Source: Crossaster papposus (Eukaryota; Echinodermata; Asteroidea; Velatida; Solasteridae). Taken from it: 64,000 nt of DNA. This document shows positions 10,748 through 22,938 of this stretch, one piece after another. Position 1 is the first letter of the stretch. Each line of letters starts with the position of its first letter. The notes under the pieces are model-generated. The model saw nothing but the letters and a program-made list of their open reading frames with translations. It had not been told where the DNA came from and made no database searches. The position numbers and the translations under genes were made by a program. The stretch is from the NCBI GenBank assembly GCA_037893245.1, contig JBAIAA010000412.1, forward strand, positions 62,001 to 126,000, in the 5' to 3' direction.

Positions 10748-11976
10748 TATGGCAGACTTGTGAATGAAGCCCATAAAGGGCTCAATTTTAGGGCTCTGCA
10801 TACTTTAGCGAAGAATCCTTACTGCGTATTTTACGAGTTAGCTAGGAATTTTAATATATGCACAAGCATACATCCGTAACTTATAATTATGTGCTAACGT
10901 GGTTAGCTAGCGCTGTTAGTGTTAGCCCAAACATGGTCACCGTAAGCACAGACTTATGTGATTAGCACAGCCTTAACATTGGGCCCAAGTTGTTTAATAT
11001 TGGATCACAATGACCAATGCTTGAACAATACTAAATTCAATGTACATGTATTTCTAATTAAGGTGACTCAGTCTCAATCCCTGGACTTGCGGTTTTGTTC
11101 ATGGAAGTTCATTGTTCAAATCTGATTACAGCGATTACTCCAAAAAATACTATTGTTCTGTAAATAGTTTAGTCTGTCCAACAATAAAGCTCTTCATTCA
11201 CAAAATCGAATCTCTCCGTAATCCGGGAACACACATGCTGTAATAATATTCATCGATTTCCATTATCTTTCCGCTTGTGCTTGTGCCATTACCCATCGTG
11301 CACTTTTCAAAATGGCAGCATTGTTTACGAAGCGATTTTTGATACATGGGTGAACGAACTAGAGCGAGGTCATATCTCTGCGAGTTGAATCTCAACTCTG
11401 CAAAATATGATTAGAAATAAAAAAGGGCTAGAATTAATCTGTCGAGCGGATGAATATTACTATTAGAAGAAAAAAACACCCCAAAATCGTCAGTGACGTG
11501 ATAGATATTGGTTCCTTGTCAACAACCAAGTGCGTCGCATCCATAATGTACGCTAGTGTGCTTCGAGCCGCGTGTTTATTATGCGAAAACGCTCGATACC
11601 GGTCGTGACGCGTATCATGCTTCTTCTAATATCTGTAATGCTTCGCCGGTATTCATTGAAGCGGCGGCTTTTTCAACCCGCGGCTGACATTATTATAGAT
11701 ATAATGTTAAGCACGAGACCTTCTTAATTATACACCGCGTCACGGACTGGCTAACATGATGCGGGAGGAATCGGGTTCGCCACGGGGCTTCTGTGCACTC
11801 GAAGACAACCAAACGGGGAACAGTTCAAACTATTGAGCACAAAGTACTTAGGTAGCCTGATCATTAATGATTGCTGCACCGTTGGGCTTTTGTTAAAGTT
11901 ACAGTGTAACATTTTGTCAGTTGTGCGTTTTTATCGTTCGAAGCAGCAACAGTTCTCAAAATCTAAAGAATGGTGC
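10748..11976. other. No gene or recognised repeat
   Basis: AT-rich. 10890-10980 has TTAGC-rich direct repeats. No convincing exon. Confidence 0.55.
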
Positions 11977-12358
11977 TTAAAGGTAGTTTACAACATTTGC
12001 AGATATCGAAAAATATTTACTACCGAATTTTTAAGAAACATCTTACTCATTTAAAAGTAAATAATGATTCTAGGCATCCAGCAAAATGATTGTGCTAGAT
12101 ATCCTTTAATTATTCCGAAAAATAAAATTTTATAAAGACAAATTCGCGATCGCCAGCCGGCGATCGCGAAAAAAACATAAATAACATAAGAATAACTGCT
12201 CGACGCTGGTTGAAAACAAACGCTGTTTTTGTGCTTTTCTCGGCATTCATGATTGTAAAAACTTCGGACAGGTTAGTTAAACGATATTTACTATAAAATA
12301 CAACACCCCTAAATTCATGACAATTCAAGCAATTACCAATGGTGTATCCTACCTTTAA
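11977..12358 (+). mobile_element. Family A MITE, full length
   Basis: TTAA at 11977-11980 and 12355-12358. Core hairpin GCGATCGCCA/GCCGGCGATCGC near 12146-12168. A clean TTAA duplication. Confidence 0.92.
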
Positions 12359-12457
12359 CAACTAACCTGACTTAGCTCTGTGAATGCTGTATGTTCCAAG
12401 AAAATAACATTCTAAGATTTTGATTTTAAACCAAATACTAAACATAATTTCACCCCA

Positions 12458-12482
12458 AAAATGCGTCTCTGAGACGCATTTT
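12458..12482. repeat. Perfect 12-bp-stem palindrome
   Basis: AAAATGCGTCTC and GAGACGCATTTT separated by one T. No associated gene seen. Confidence 0.85.
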
Positions 12483-12945
12483 AGATTCTTTTATTATTTT
12501 CTTCAACATGTCAGAAAAAAATTAATTTCAGAGGGAGTTTTGAGTCAATAATATCTTCATATTTAGACTTTTTTGAATAATAATTTGGTTGGTTACCTTT
12601 TGGGTAGCTGCAAAAACGTATAGAACTACTGCCCTTTTAGTCTGAACAAATTAGTACATGTATACAAGTACATGCATAGGTGTACATGTACATACATACA
12701 TGTACATGTGTATTATAGTAAACTTCACTACCCATAATGCTCATGTGCTCATTAATGCTCATTACCCATAATGCTATTTTTGGTAACCATGGGAATCCCT
12801 GCCGAAAATACCGTCAACTGAGAATTATGGGTATTGACGTATGACCCTATATACAAACGTCAATGTGTTCCTAATTTGTTCAGACTGTTTGTTAAAAACT
12901 GAGCATCCCGGGCGAGCGAGCACGGAGAGCCAGCCAGCAGCCAAA

Positions 12946-13140
12946 ATGGCCACTACTCCGTCGACAAATTCCCCCGAGGTGTTTCGGCGGCGTGTAAATG
13001 GTAGTTTCATTTCGAATAATGAGGTCCGGCAGTTGCTCGTTGCCCATAGGGAACACGAGCAAATACGGGGCAAACACTGTGTGTGTATAATAATGGGAGT
13101 TGAACGCGCACGATGTGTCGTGCCAAAATGCTTATTTTGA
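12946..13140 (+). CDS. Candidate first coding exon (weak)
   Basis: An ATG at 12946 in good context (A at -3, G at +4) opens 64 codons beginning MATTPSTNSPEVFRRRVNGS and continuing through a polar, plausibly structured stretch (FISNNEVRQLLVAHREHEQIRG). The local sequence is GC- and CpG-richer than its flanks, and a TATA-like 'ctatatac' lies about 95 bp upstream. If real, the exon probably ends at a GT near 13078-13081 rather than at the stop. I recognise no family and see no clear downstream exon. It could equally be a chance ORF: 'aaaatggcc'-type sequence also occurs inside repeats in this window. Confidence 0.25.
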   Translation: MATTPSTNSPEVFRRRVNGSFISNNEVRQLLVAHREHEQIRGKHCVCIIMGVERARCVVPKCLF

Positions 13141-13282
13141 TAAAAAATACATGTAATAATATGCAGTGGTCCACAAGGCTGGCTGAATTGTCAATCATGA
13201 CGCATATACATGCACAGGGCGACACAAGAAGTTTTTGAATTTTTGTCTAAACCACCATATTTTCAAAATGTACACGAGGCTG

Positions 13283-13449
13283 CATGCGCACGCACCGTGT
13301 TTTGCATAAATTTGATACATTACAGGTGACATAATTCAAAGGCAATCGTACTGCGACGTCACTCCTAAACCAAGTTTTACGCAAAACATTATGCGTGCGC
13401 ATAGCGCTGGGCCATTCCAATACAGATGTAAAGGTGACGTCAGAGGGCG
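13283..13449. mobile_element. Partly deleted copy of the 'GTGCCCTCTGACGTCA' foldback
   Basis: Right arm: GCGTGCGCATAGCGCTGGG, AATACAGATGTAAAGGTGAC, GTCAGAGGGCGC. The left arm is reduced to ATGCGCACGCACCGTGTTTT. Confidence 0.65.
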
Positions 13450-13566
13450 CATCATCTTTAAGATGTCAACCTGAGTGGTGTATAATGAAGAACACGATGT
13501 GCTTTCTAGTTTCCACTGCACGTGACAAACAAAATACATAAAAACTTGCCATTAACAAATAATAAT

Positions 13567-13614
13567 TAGGTACACCAAATTTTGCAGATATCGAAATTAT
13601 TTACTACCGAGTTA
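13567..13614 (+). mobile_element. Family A left-end fragment, interrupted by another copy
   Basis: Left end 'taggtacaccaaattttgca' through 'ctaccgagtta', stopping exactly where the consensus contains an internal TTAA (gaattattaag). The next family A copy begins there. Confidence 0.75.
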
Positions 13615-13940
13615 TTAAAGGTAGGATACACCATTTGCAGATATTGAAAAAATTTATTACCGAATTATCAAGAAATATCTTACTTATTTGAAAGTAAATA
13701 ATGATCATCTAGGCATCCAGCAAAATGATTGCGCTAGATATCCTGTAATTATTCCGAAAAATTAAAAATCCATAAGAGTAAGCCGGTTGAAAACAAACGC
13801 CGTTTTTCGTGCTTTTCTCGGCATCCATTGTAAAACTTCGAAAAGGTCAGCCAAACGATATTTACTATAAAATACAACCCCCAAATCCACCCATTCATGA
13901 TAATTCAATGATAATTACCAATGGTGTATCCTACCTTTAA
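13615..13940 (+). mobile_element. Family A MITE inserted at the internal TTAA of a sister copy
   Basis: TTAA at 13615-13618 and 13937-13940 with both TIRs. The core hairpin has been deleted. The rest of the host copy is not recognisable beyond 13940. Confidence 0.88.
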
Positions 13941-14587
13941 GACTCATTTCGATGGATTCGGTCACATAACTTAAACATTCCATTTTACATTTTTGGTTCC
14001 AGATTAGGTATACTGGGGTCCTAGCAACAGTGAGCAGCTCAAGGTGGAGGGGGGGGGGGGGGGGGGGTAACACGACTAGGATGAATAGATACACGACAAG
14101 GAGATGTTAAGTGATTATATTGTAGTTATTTGGCTGTGCATCCCACATACCGTACCCCGAGGCATGAGGCTCAAACACGTATGGATTAGGACCTAATTAC
14201 ACTCTAGTCTCCGTCACAAGTCGTAATAAGGCGTGTCATCGGATGACAAATTAATGGCCAAAACGCCCAAGGCTACAACGCTGTTTTCGTTTTTTATTAA
14301 CCAACAAACGGTTACTTTCAGTCGCCAAGTCGAAATGAAAAACGACTAGGCCTAACCAAGGTCGCAAATATCGACGGCGCGTTGTTGTCACAGTTCCTGA
14401 TATTAATATATCGATATTAGGGTACTAGTCGTGGCTCGAGGCGGTTTGAGCCAGAGTGGCGGTTTATTACTCGCAGTTTCTTGAATTATCGATCACGTTT
14501 TGTGTTTATTTTTGTTGTAAGCTGTGTTAGGTTGTTAGGTTGAAAATCTGATAAGAGACAGGACTTGGGTTGAGCGAAAATGACCAG
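13941..14587. other. No gene recognised
   Basis: Contains a poly-G tract (14049-14067) and ATATATCGATAT-like sequence near 14400-14416. Confidence 0.55.
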
Positions 14588-14828
14588 GGGCCAATTTCAT
14601 AGACCTGCTTAAGCATAAAAATGGCTTAAGCCGACTCTTGCTTATAGTAAAACCAACTTACCAGCTACAACTTCATGTGATGTATAATATTTGTTATTGG
14701 TATTTAGCCGTTGTTAGCTTAGCATAACGATCACATGAAATTTTGGCCCCTAACTTGATTTACCAAGCAAGGGTTTTTGTGCTTAAGCAACTATTTGTGC
14801 TTAAACAGCTCTATGAAATTGACCCCTG
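14588..14828. mobile_element. 'CAGGGGCCAATTTCATAG' MITE (hAT-like ends)
   Basis: CCAGGGGCCAATTTCATAGA at the left, CTATGAAATTGACCCCTGG at the right, with GCTTAAGC-type inverted motifs inside. CAGGGG termini resemble hAT elements. No clear 8-bp TSD. Confidence 0.85.
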
Positions 14829-15042
14829 GTGTTTACTCGCTAAACATAGTTTTTGCAGTGTGTATATAATAAGCATGTTGATGTCCGTTTATTGTAGAAG
14901 TACAATATGATATTATAAGCAGTTCTACTAATTTGATGCCAATAGTCGGTAACGAGAAATGTAGGCTTATAACAAATGTTTTTCCTGCATATGAAGCAAT
15001 TATTATGTGCTCGCATTCATGCAAATAATACCTTTCTATCGT

Positions 15043-15438
15043 TTAAAGGTAGGATACACCATTTGCAGATATTGATTTTTTTTTACTACCGAATTATTAA
15101 GAAATACCTTACTTATTTGAAAGTAAATAATGATTGTAGGATCCAGCAAAATGATTGTGCTATACATCCTATGATTGTTCCAACAAATGAAGCTTTATCA
15201 AACAAAATTCACGATCGCCGGACGTCGATCGCGACATGACAAAACCCAAGAACAACATAAGAACCACTGTCCGACGCCGGTTGAAAACGAACGCCGTTTT
15301 TCTTACTTTTCTCAGCATCCATGATTGTAAAACTTCGAACATGTCAGTTAACCGATATTTTACTATAAAATACAACCCCCAAACCCACTCATTCGTGATA
15401 ATTCAAGCAATTACTAATGGCGTATCCTATACCTTTAA
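15043..15438 (+). mobile_element. Family A MITE, full length
   Basis: TTAA at 15043-15046 and 15435-15438. Core acgatcgccgg/acgtcgatcgcg at about 15211-15235, with one arm diverged. Confidence 0.92.
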
Positions 15439-15884
15439 CATCGAGCTTCATTTTGTATGGACTAGCCACAAGCGCACAAATTGACTCCGTGGTTGACAAC
15501 ATCTTTCCAAAACATTAATCGTAACCACCTCATTGTTTATAGATAGTACATGTATTTTGTAACGTTTGTTGATTATCAAATATCTTCAATAATCAAATAT
15601 TATTTTGGAATCATTGATGACTATTCTTCGTTTTTGCAGTAGGCCTTCCATAGCTAATTGCCAACCAGCGGTAGAAAGCAGAAACGGTATATTCAAACCG
15701 TTTTGAATGATGGTACATTGTACTCTTAATTTTCGTCTTTCGGAAATCCGAAACCGATCGAGGTGTAACTAAAATACTGCACATGAATTCAGACTTGCAT
15801 AATCCAACTTGACGTCCTTAGACTCAGACGAAAGTACAGTTGACTTGCAGCTGCACATTAATATTGTTAATGTTAATGAATGTG

Positions 15885-16005
15885 TCGGGAAGGGGAAGGT
15901 TGCCACGGGAAGGGGAAGGTCACCGGGAAAGGGGAAGGCTATAAGCCGCCGGGAAGAGGACATTTGCCAGAGAAGAGGGAGAAAAAGTTGCCAGAGCAGA
16001 AGAAA
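15885..16005 (+). repeat. Purine-rich minisatellite GGGAAGGGGAAGGTYRCC
   Basis: Repeated GGGAAGGGGAAGGT units with interspersed GCCACGGG/CACCGGG/GCCGCCGGG. Related in style to 16535-16672. Confidence 0.75.
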
Positions 16006-16199
16006 GGAAATAATTCATACACGGACATTACTGCTGTTTTCCTACTTAAAATGGGGAATTTAGATTAGAAAATTTCACAACCCCCATCCCCCTCCCCAAC
16101 ATATACACTGAACAAAAATATAAACGCCCACAAAAATATAAACCTCCCCAAAATGGTTATTTGTCTTGATTTGTAAACAACATTTGTGTCCATCTCTGC

Positions 16200-16240
16200 C
16201 AGTGATTCCACCCACAACACAGATGTGGGTGGAATCACTG
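16200..16240. repeat. Hairpin, 15-17 bp stem
   Basis: CAGTGATTCCACCCAC pairs with GTGGGTGGAATCACTG around 'aacacagat'. Two degenerate direct repeats (AGTCACAAGTCCTTTC, CAAGTCCTTTCGTGAAG) follow at 16280-16335. Confidence 0.85.
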
Positions 16241-16534
16241 CATAGTCTTATCAGAGTTGTAGTCGAGTCCCTGCAAGTCCATTCACAAGTCCTTTCGTGA
16301 AGCCAGTCACAAGTCCTTTCATAAAGGCAGTCGTAGGTAACTGGACGAACAATGACAAAGGAATGCTTTTGTTAAAGCTCATTTGAATAGTTTATGATTT
16401 GAATTGGAACTGAATGACTTGTGATGGACTCGACTACATCCCTGAGTCTTATACATCTTGTGCAAAGTGTCAAGTAATGTCCAGGTATGGAACTCTTTCC
16501 AAGAAGAAATTCACCGGGTGTAAGATAACTTGGT

Positions 16535-16672
16535 CGCCGCAGAAGAGAAAGGTCGCCGAAAAAAGAAAAAAAAAAGTCGCCGAAAAAAGAAAAAAAAAAG
16601 GTCGCCGGGGAACGTAAGGTCGCCGGGGAAGAGGAAGGTCGCCAGGGAAGAGAAAAGTCGCTGGGAAATAGA
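16535..16672 (+). repeat. GTCGCCGGGGAAGAGGAAG minisatellite
   Basis: Seven GTCGC(C/T)-headed units of about 18-26 bp with purine bodies (GGTCGCCGGGGAACGTAA, GGTCGCCGGGGAAGAGGAA, GGTCGCCAGGGAAGAG; earlier units have A-expanded bodies). The Lys/Arg-rich ORFs are shadows. Confidence 0.85.
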
Positions 16673-17556
16673 AAAGGCGGCATATTAATAACCGTTCCTT
16701 GCATTCAACTTGCAATGCACGGTACAACGAAGATTAATGATCACTGTGTCATAAACGATGATATGCTCAAGAAATCTGCAAATACGACTTCAGTAGAGAT
16801 AATAATGACCCCAAAATAAATTAAAGCATGTCTGCTCGGTTTTATGAATTGGAAATACATGCAGCATGGAGTCAACAGTCCTGATCACCCTGTCAAATCA
16901 CGGGCTAGCAGGGGCTCAATAATGCATCGTGTCCATTGTTAACATCAGGAAATTTCCCCAGGGTGTGCGTAATTACCAACGCCGCTGCCGTTTGTTTGGC
17001 TACATGCACGTACGACCTTTGCAAACCCACGCTGAAGACTGCTAGCTGCACATCGGAGGAAAAAAATATCAAAACTAAACAGGAAATTGAAAACTCTTTC
17101 AAAATGCCAAACGTACGGTCGAGTGCGTATCTCAACAACAACAATCGCGGGCAAGTGATAAAAAATAAATAAAAAAAAGGACCAGCAACAATGAAGACCT
17201 GACGTGATAATTATTATTAAAAAAATGTTTAATCCTATACAGTGATGGAGGAATACAAAAATTCATTTGTGGGCAACATGAACATAAAATCATTTTTCTT
17301 TCAACATTATAATATGCCTATTAATATTACAGTGTGTTGTCACATACATTATATACAGAATAAACGTAAGCGAAAAATATATATATATATATAAATTTAT
17401 TCCCCATTTACAATTACAAATAAGCGGGGAAACAAGAAACATGGATATTGAAATAAAGCTTGACCTTTGTCATAAGATATATCACTTATTACACAAACTT
17501 TGTCGATTATGTTTATTTTGAACTACCGTGTGCACTTTCCAGTACGTACCGTTTAG
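16673..17556. other. No gene recognised
   Basis: Small overlapping ORFs near 16905-17172 lack domain signatures. An (AT)n microsatellite is at 17380. Confidence 0.5.
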
Positions 17557-17783
17557 TCTAAGAAATAAAGGTTCAATTTTGCACCATATAGTTGATACAA
17601 TAGCAGCACCCCTAAGGGTACAAAACAGAAACTATTAGGGTTCAGCTCTAACACATTGTACCCATAGAGGGCCAAATTTGCACCCTTGAACCTTTTTGAG
17701 GTTCAAATATTTACTTTATTTGAGGGGTGCTGCTATTGTATCAATTAGGGAGCAAATTTGAACCTTTATTTCTTAGAGTGTTC
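17557..17783 (-). mobile_element. 'CACTCTAAGAAATAAAGG' MITE
   Basis: TIR TCTAAGAAATAAAGGTTCA at both ends, interior GATACAATAGCAGCACCCCT mirrored at about 17725-17750. Reverse relative to the copy at 30345-30580. Confidence 0.9.
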
Positions 17784-18019
17784 CGTCATTGCATTTTGAA
17801 TTCAAGGACTATAATAATTTTCTCGGTTTTTGAAAATTGCCATTCTCGTGTTTATAATGATATCGAAGCTATAACTGAACAAAACTTACTTCCGGGAATT
17901 TGACTTTCTCCCGCTAAATAGTCTGGTGTACTGATGACGTCAAATACTGTTTACCGCAATGCATCATGGGGAAAAGTGGGTTTCTATACGAATTTGACAT
18001 ACACTACACTACACTCTCA

Positions 18020-18245
18020 AAGCATATATTAACCACAATGTTACCAATAATGTGTAAATGCTCCTAATTATTTTGACCAATGTTGTGTATATTTTACCCA
18101 ACGTTGGGCACATCTCTAAACCAATTTGTTAATCAACTGTAGTGTTGTTCACCTGGTAACAAACAGTTGGTAAAAATAAGTAAATCTACACAATATTGGT
18201 TAAATTTGGTTAAACATAACAAACATTGGGTAAAAACATTGGTGT
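18020..18245 (+). repeat. ACCAA/TTGGT-rich diverged repeat tract
   Basis: Many short units such as ACCAATGTTG, CCAACGTTGGG, AACAAACATTGGGTAAA. A similar tract is at 35400-35522 (CATTGGTTATTTCGACCA). No gene. Confidence 0.6.
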
Positions 18246-18254
18246 GACCTAGCG

Positions 18255-18594
18255 GCGAATTCTTTTTTTCCCAAACGACATCGCCATAGAACTGTTTTTT
18301 AGCGCATCTGATTGGCTATCAAATTTATTGAACCTAGGATTCTCAACTTATTGACCCTAGGACTCTGGGTTTTATTGACCCTGGGACTCTTAACTTATTG
18401 ACCTTAAACCTAACCCTAACCACATTTACCCCAACCCTTTTTGACCCTAGGACTTTGGGCTTTTTTGACCCTAGTACATGTACACGTCATGCAATGCGAC
18501 ACATGGATGAATGGATGACGTAGATGTTAAACAACCAATGAGATGCGCTAAAAAAACAGTTCTATGGCGATGTCGTTTGGGAAAAACAATTCGC
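18255..18594. mobile_element. Foldback element with degenerate 9-bp TSD; same type as 46971-47354
   Basis: TIRs of about 55-60 bp: GCGAATTCTTTTTTTCCC then AAACGACATCGCCATAGAAC and TTTTTTAGCGCATCT, mirrored at 18530-18594. Flanks GACCTAGCG and GACCGGGCG match at 7 of 9 positions. The interior holds about five direct 23-25 bp repeats (TTATTGACCCTAGGACTCT; 18325-18475). Confidence 0.85.
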
Positions 18595-18762
18595 GACCGG
18601 GCGCGTGGTGCATGGCGTCGATGATCGCACGTACCTTGCAGATACGGTACAGCCTTGTAAAAATAGAGCGAGCGTCGATTGGTGACCCCTACTAAAAACC
18701 GCAATGTCATGTGGTAAACATGAGGGTGACGTCATCAATGCATATGGCTATTGGATACAGGG

Positions 18763-19014
18763 GCCAATTTCATAAAACATGTAAGCACAAACATTTGCTT
18801 AGCATTAAAATCCTTCCTTGGGAAAAAAAACAACAAGGTTACAAATAAAATATGTAGGTGATGTTTATCGTTTGTGACTGATGTGCAGCTGGTTTCTGCT
18901 TAGCATAAAAAGCACATGGAGTTTTGGCTGGTAACCTGTTTTTACTGAGCAAAACTATTTTTCTGCTAAGCAAATTATTGTGTGCTTACATGTTTTATGA
19001 AATTGGCCCCTGCA
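18763..19014. mobile_element. 'CAGGGGCCAATTTCATAA' MITE
   Basis: CAGGGGCCAATTTCATAA at the left and TTATGAAATTGGCCCCTG at the right. Interior AAAAGCACATGGAGTTTTGG is shared with 400-572. Confidence 0.88.
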
Positions 19015-19216
19015 CTGTGAACAAGTAACAACGGATTTAGTGTCAAGTAACAATGGATTTGAATTGTTCACAAGTGCACCGTTTTGTCTTTTGTTAGACG
19101 TTCACAGTGTTTAATAAGTTTAGTTCTTTCGCGTATCCTTGTGAAAGCATTTCACTTTGATTCATCGGATTTTAAAAAGAAAGGAAAAAAAATTGTTACA
19201 ATTTTGGCGAAACTAA

Positions 19217-19442
19217 TTAAAGGTAGGATACACCATTTGCAGATATCGAAACATTTTATGATTACATATAGGCATCTAGCAAAATGATTGCACCAGATAT
19301 CCTGTAATTGTTCCGAACAATGTATCCATGATTGTAAAACTTCGGACAGGTCAGTTAAACGATATTTACTATAAAATACAACCCCCAAATCCACCCATTC
19401 ATGATAGTTCAAACAATTACCAATGGTGTATCCTACCTTTAA
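19217..19442 (+). mobile_element. Family A MITE, internal deletion
   Basis: Both TIRs and TTAA (19217-19220, 19439-19442) are present, but the middle, including the hairpin, is missing: 226 bp instead of about 385. Confidence 0.9.
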
Positions 19443-19576
19443 TGTGTATAACACCATTCTATTCCAAACTAATCACTTTATACTTGGGGAGTTTTATGCC
19501 TCCTATACCAATTGTGTTGTTCGTCTTTTTTCATTTTTGTTTAAAGGTATACAATTATCAAAGTATTTCGATTAAA

Positions 19577-19999
19577 TGTGACCGGCTCTTTAAAAAGGTG
19601 TATTATGTCGCAAAATAGTAAATTTGAGTTATATACATGCATGTAAATGCCCACAACGTAAGCTTTCATTTAGTATATAATATAGAGCTCCATAGCCCCT
19701 CTCTGGAGATATGACATGTTTACATATTGATTACTTCCTTGGAGTTCAAATTACACAACTGAGAAAACAGGCTTCGAGATAGCCGGCTCTGTTGTACTAC
19801 CACAGAACGATGCATACAAAATGGTCGTTTTTTGCACTTTATTTATCAAAATTAACATTTCTTTGAAAAAACCCTGAAAGTGTAGGTATTAAAGATGTCA
19901 TTCATGACAACAAATACAAATCACATTTTGATGAAATGTTTACCCTCTCAACGTTGAGCGGGCCATTACATGATACACCTTTTTGTAGAGCCGGTCACA
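19577..19999. mobile_element. TIR element 'TGTGACCGGCTCT', about 420 bp
   Basis: TGTGACCGGCTCTTTAAAAA / GGTGTATTATGT at the left is mirrored by ACATGATACACCTTTTTGTA / GAGCCGGTCACA at the right. A diverged second copy is at 8270-8662. No coding capacity. Confidence 0.82.
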
Positions 20000-20502
20000 A
20001 ATGTACATGTAGGCTGCAAAATGTTGACTATCGAAACCACGAAAATGCGCATGATCAGCCAGTATAGTGCAAGTGTCCAAACCAGTTGCTGTGTTTATAA
20101 TTCCTATGTTTGGCATGATATGAACACGATTCGTGTGCAATCGCACCAACATTTTTTCCTTTTCATATTTTGAATTCACTGAATAATGATACACTAGCAC
20201 GATAGCTATATTGTTGGTTTTGTTTCCTATGATACAACAAAACATACGACACACAAGCAATGCAGTCCATCAAACAATCGCCGCATTTGTTGGTGTTAGG
20301 GATATTATTAATGAAATTCAAATAAATGGCAATGCTATTGGTTGCCGTTGATTGGATGGGCCCAGTCATGATGCGAAATTAATGCAAAAAAAATTGCATT
20401 TTTTTCCCAGCATGGTAAAAGGCAATTATCATTACTGGGCGTATCTAGACCACACTGAATGCGGGAAGGTACTTAGGTTCTCGGAACCTTGCTTTTTCTT
20501 AC

Positions 20503-20890
20503 TTAAAGGTAGTATACACCATTTGCAGATATCGAAATTATTTACTGCCGAATTATTAAGAAATATCTTACTCATTTGAAAGTAAATAATGATTCTAGGC
20601 AACCAGCAAAATGATTGCGCTAGATATCCTGTAATTTTTCCGAAAAATATAATTTTATAAACAAAAATTCGCGATCGCCGGACGGCGATCGCGAAAAAAA
20701 CAAAGATAACATGAGAATAACTGCCCAATGCCGGTTGAAAACAAACGCTGTTTTTCGTGCTTTTATCGGCATTCATGATTGTAAAACTTCGGACAGGTCA
20801 GTTAAATGATATTTACTATTAAATACAACCCCACAAATCCACCCGTTAATGATAATTCAAGCAAATACCAATGATGTATCCTATCTCTAC
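20503..20890 (+). mobile_element. Family A MITE, nearly full length
   Basis: Left TTAA at 20503-20506; strong core hairpin GCGATCGCCG/CGGCGATCGC at about 20671-20693. The right TIR is diverged (atgatgtatcctatctctac) and its TTAA is lost. Confidence 0.9.
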
Positions 20891-22938
20891 AATAAACTTG
20901 GGAGTCCAAAAATAGTCAATGAAAAATCTACTTGGTTACTGAGAGACTCAAAAGAAGCTGTTTTTCAAAGTGCTTTAATGTACCTCGGGGCATATACGTA
21001 TAACTGGTTGACTGCGCAATAACAATATATTTAGAGTTATTGTTGAAACTGAATAATCACGAAGCGAGAGGTATAGAAACGCCCATTTACCCTTCACCAT
21101 GCTGGGAAACTACGCTGAAATCTCGCTAGATTCTGGGGTCAATTAACGAGAGTCGACCGTATCATGACGTACCTGGACATGTGATTGAGCATGTTTTTAT
21201 CTGGGACATGTTTACTGTACTTGTTGAAAGCAGTCGATAATAATCTGCATATACCTTTATAAAACCTAGTGTAGCGGCTACAGTGAAGCAGCCAGCAAGC
21301 TACGATTGCCTACACTATACACACTCACGAACGATGTCCTCATCAGGTCACTCTCAAGGCCTCCAATTCCAAAGCTAATTAAAAATCAGCCCGGTGTAAA
21401 CAGCGTTGACATAGCTTTAATGTGGTAACGCGTGATACGGACACGAGAATACATACGTCACACTGTACGACAAAGGTTCATGTACTCGTAATGGAGAAAG
21501 CGGGTTGCTCGGTTGGCTGCGCGCGCCAGATCTCTCTGGGATTAGCGCCGACTGGTAGTAGTGTGTGACCTCACGTGTTCTTCGTCTTTCAAACCATAGA
21601 GCAAGGAACAGCAAACCCTGACGTCTGCGATTCAATTTATCCAGATATTCGATTTGTGTCAGATGTGGTCACCGCTGATCGCGTGTACATAAACACACGG
21701 GCGGAAAGGGGGGAAATCATACTACATGTACATCAATGAAGCAATGAGCAAGTCTTGACTTGGACTCGGCCAATAAGGAATGACACTGTGAGACTGACGA
21801 TTCACCAGACTGTGGTGATTGTTTTCTGTAACTTTCCACTGAAACATACGTAAAGGAAGAGAAGCAGCAAGCGGGCATTTTTGTCTAATCCCTTGACGAC
21901 AAGAGTACGTGACTATAGATGAGTATAACGTGAACCAGACTGTTTTGAAACGATGCCCGACTTTGGAGGCCACGGGAGCTTTTAAGATTTCCCGACGATT
22001 GGCAACATGGCTGCGATAATATAATATACACATGTAGACGACGCAAGTAGTACTAATAAAGTTCTTTGGCTCGAGAAGCATAAAATTTATCCTGAAGAAT
22101 ACAAGTTTTATAGGAGAAATAAAAAAAAAGGATCGTTTGTGATCGTAAGAGTTAACAGTGTTTTGTCGCGACAGTAGTAACTATTCCAAATGTCCTCTTT
22201 TCATCTAGCTTAGCTTTCCAGCCGAGTTGTTTGTTTGCGCGTGATTCTGTTGATGGTACTTTCCATTCGGATTGTGCAGCCACATCGTCAGTGAAGTGTA
22301 GCTCTATTATTCTTGATTTGTGTGCCGTGTTTGCACTGCATGCACACCGGAGGGGGTAGCAGACCTACGTCACGCACAATCAACAAAAACATGACACGAA
22401 CCGTATCCCCACCGCCATTGTAAACCCTGTGTACAGTGCAGTGCAACCCGCGTATAGACTGGATCAAGGACCCGATCTATTCAATAGTTCCCGTATGTTA
22501 TTGTGTGCAACTGGCGACGAATTGAAAGAAAGTTCACCTTGCGTGCGAACACTTGTTGAGTACATGTATAGAAGTAACTGCGTAGAAACAACTGGCAATT
22601 GAATTATATTCCCGTACTATAAACGGACTTGTTCCTGCTCCACGTATAAACTAGCAGTTTGAAATCAAATTAACCGACTAATAATACCGGCTAAGTCAAA
22701 ACTTCCCCGTGTGTTATAAATACAACCGTGGGATGAGAGCAGACGACGAAGTCACATACAAGGGAGGAAACTCGGTGGGAAACGAAGATAACATGTGAAA
22801 CACAAGTTGATGTTTGCATTAATAAAGTCGTTGCCTTCTCGAATGAACCGCAGGTATATACATGTACATGTACACGATCAAACCGATTATATACAGACAT
22901 TTGCAGTTGACAGTTTAGTTAATTTCCATTGGCGTGTG
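20891..22938. other. Low-repeat region downstream of the membrane-protein ORF
   Basis: The least repetitive 2 kb of the window and GC-richer than average. No ORF above 120 codons, and none with recognised domains. It could hold 3' UTR or non-coding exons of the minus-strand gene. Confidence 0.45.

Noticed and set aside
15809..16068. Lys/Gly-rich basic ORFs
   Set aside because: Products of the purine minisatellite.
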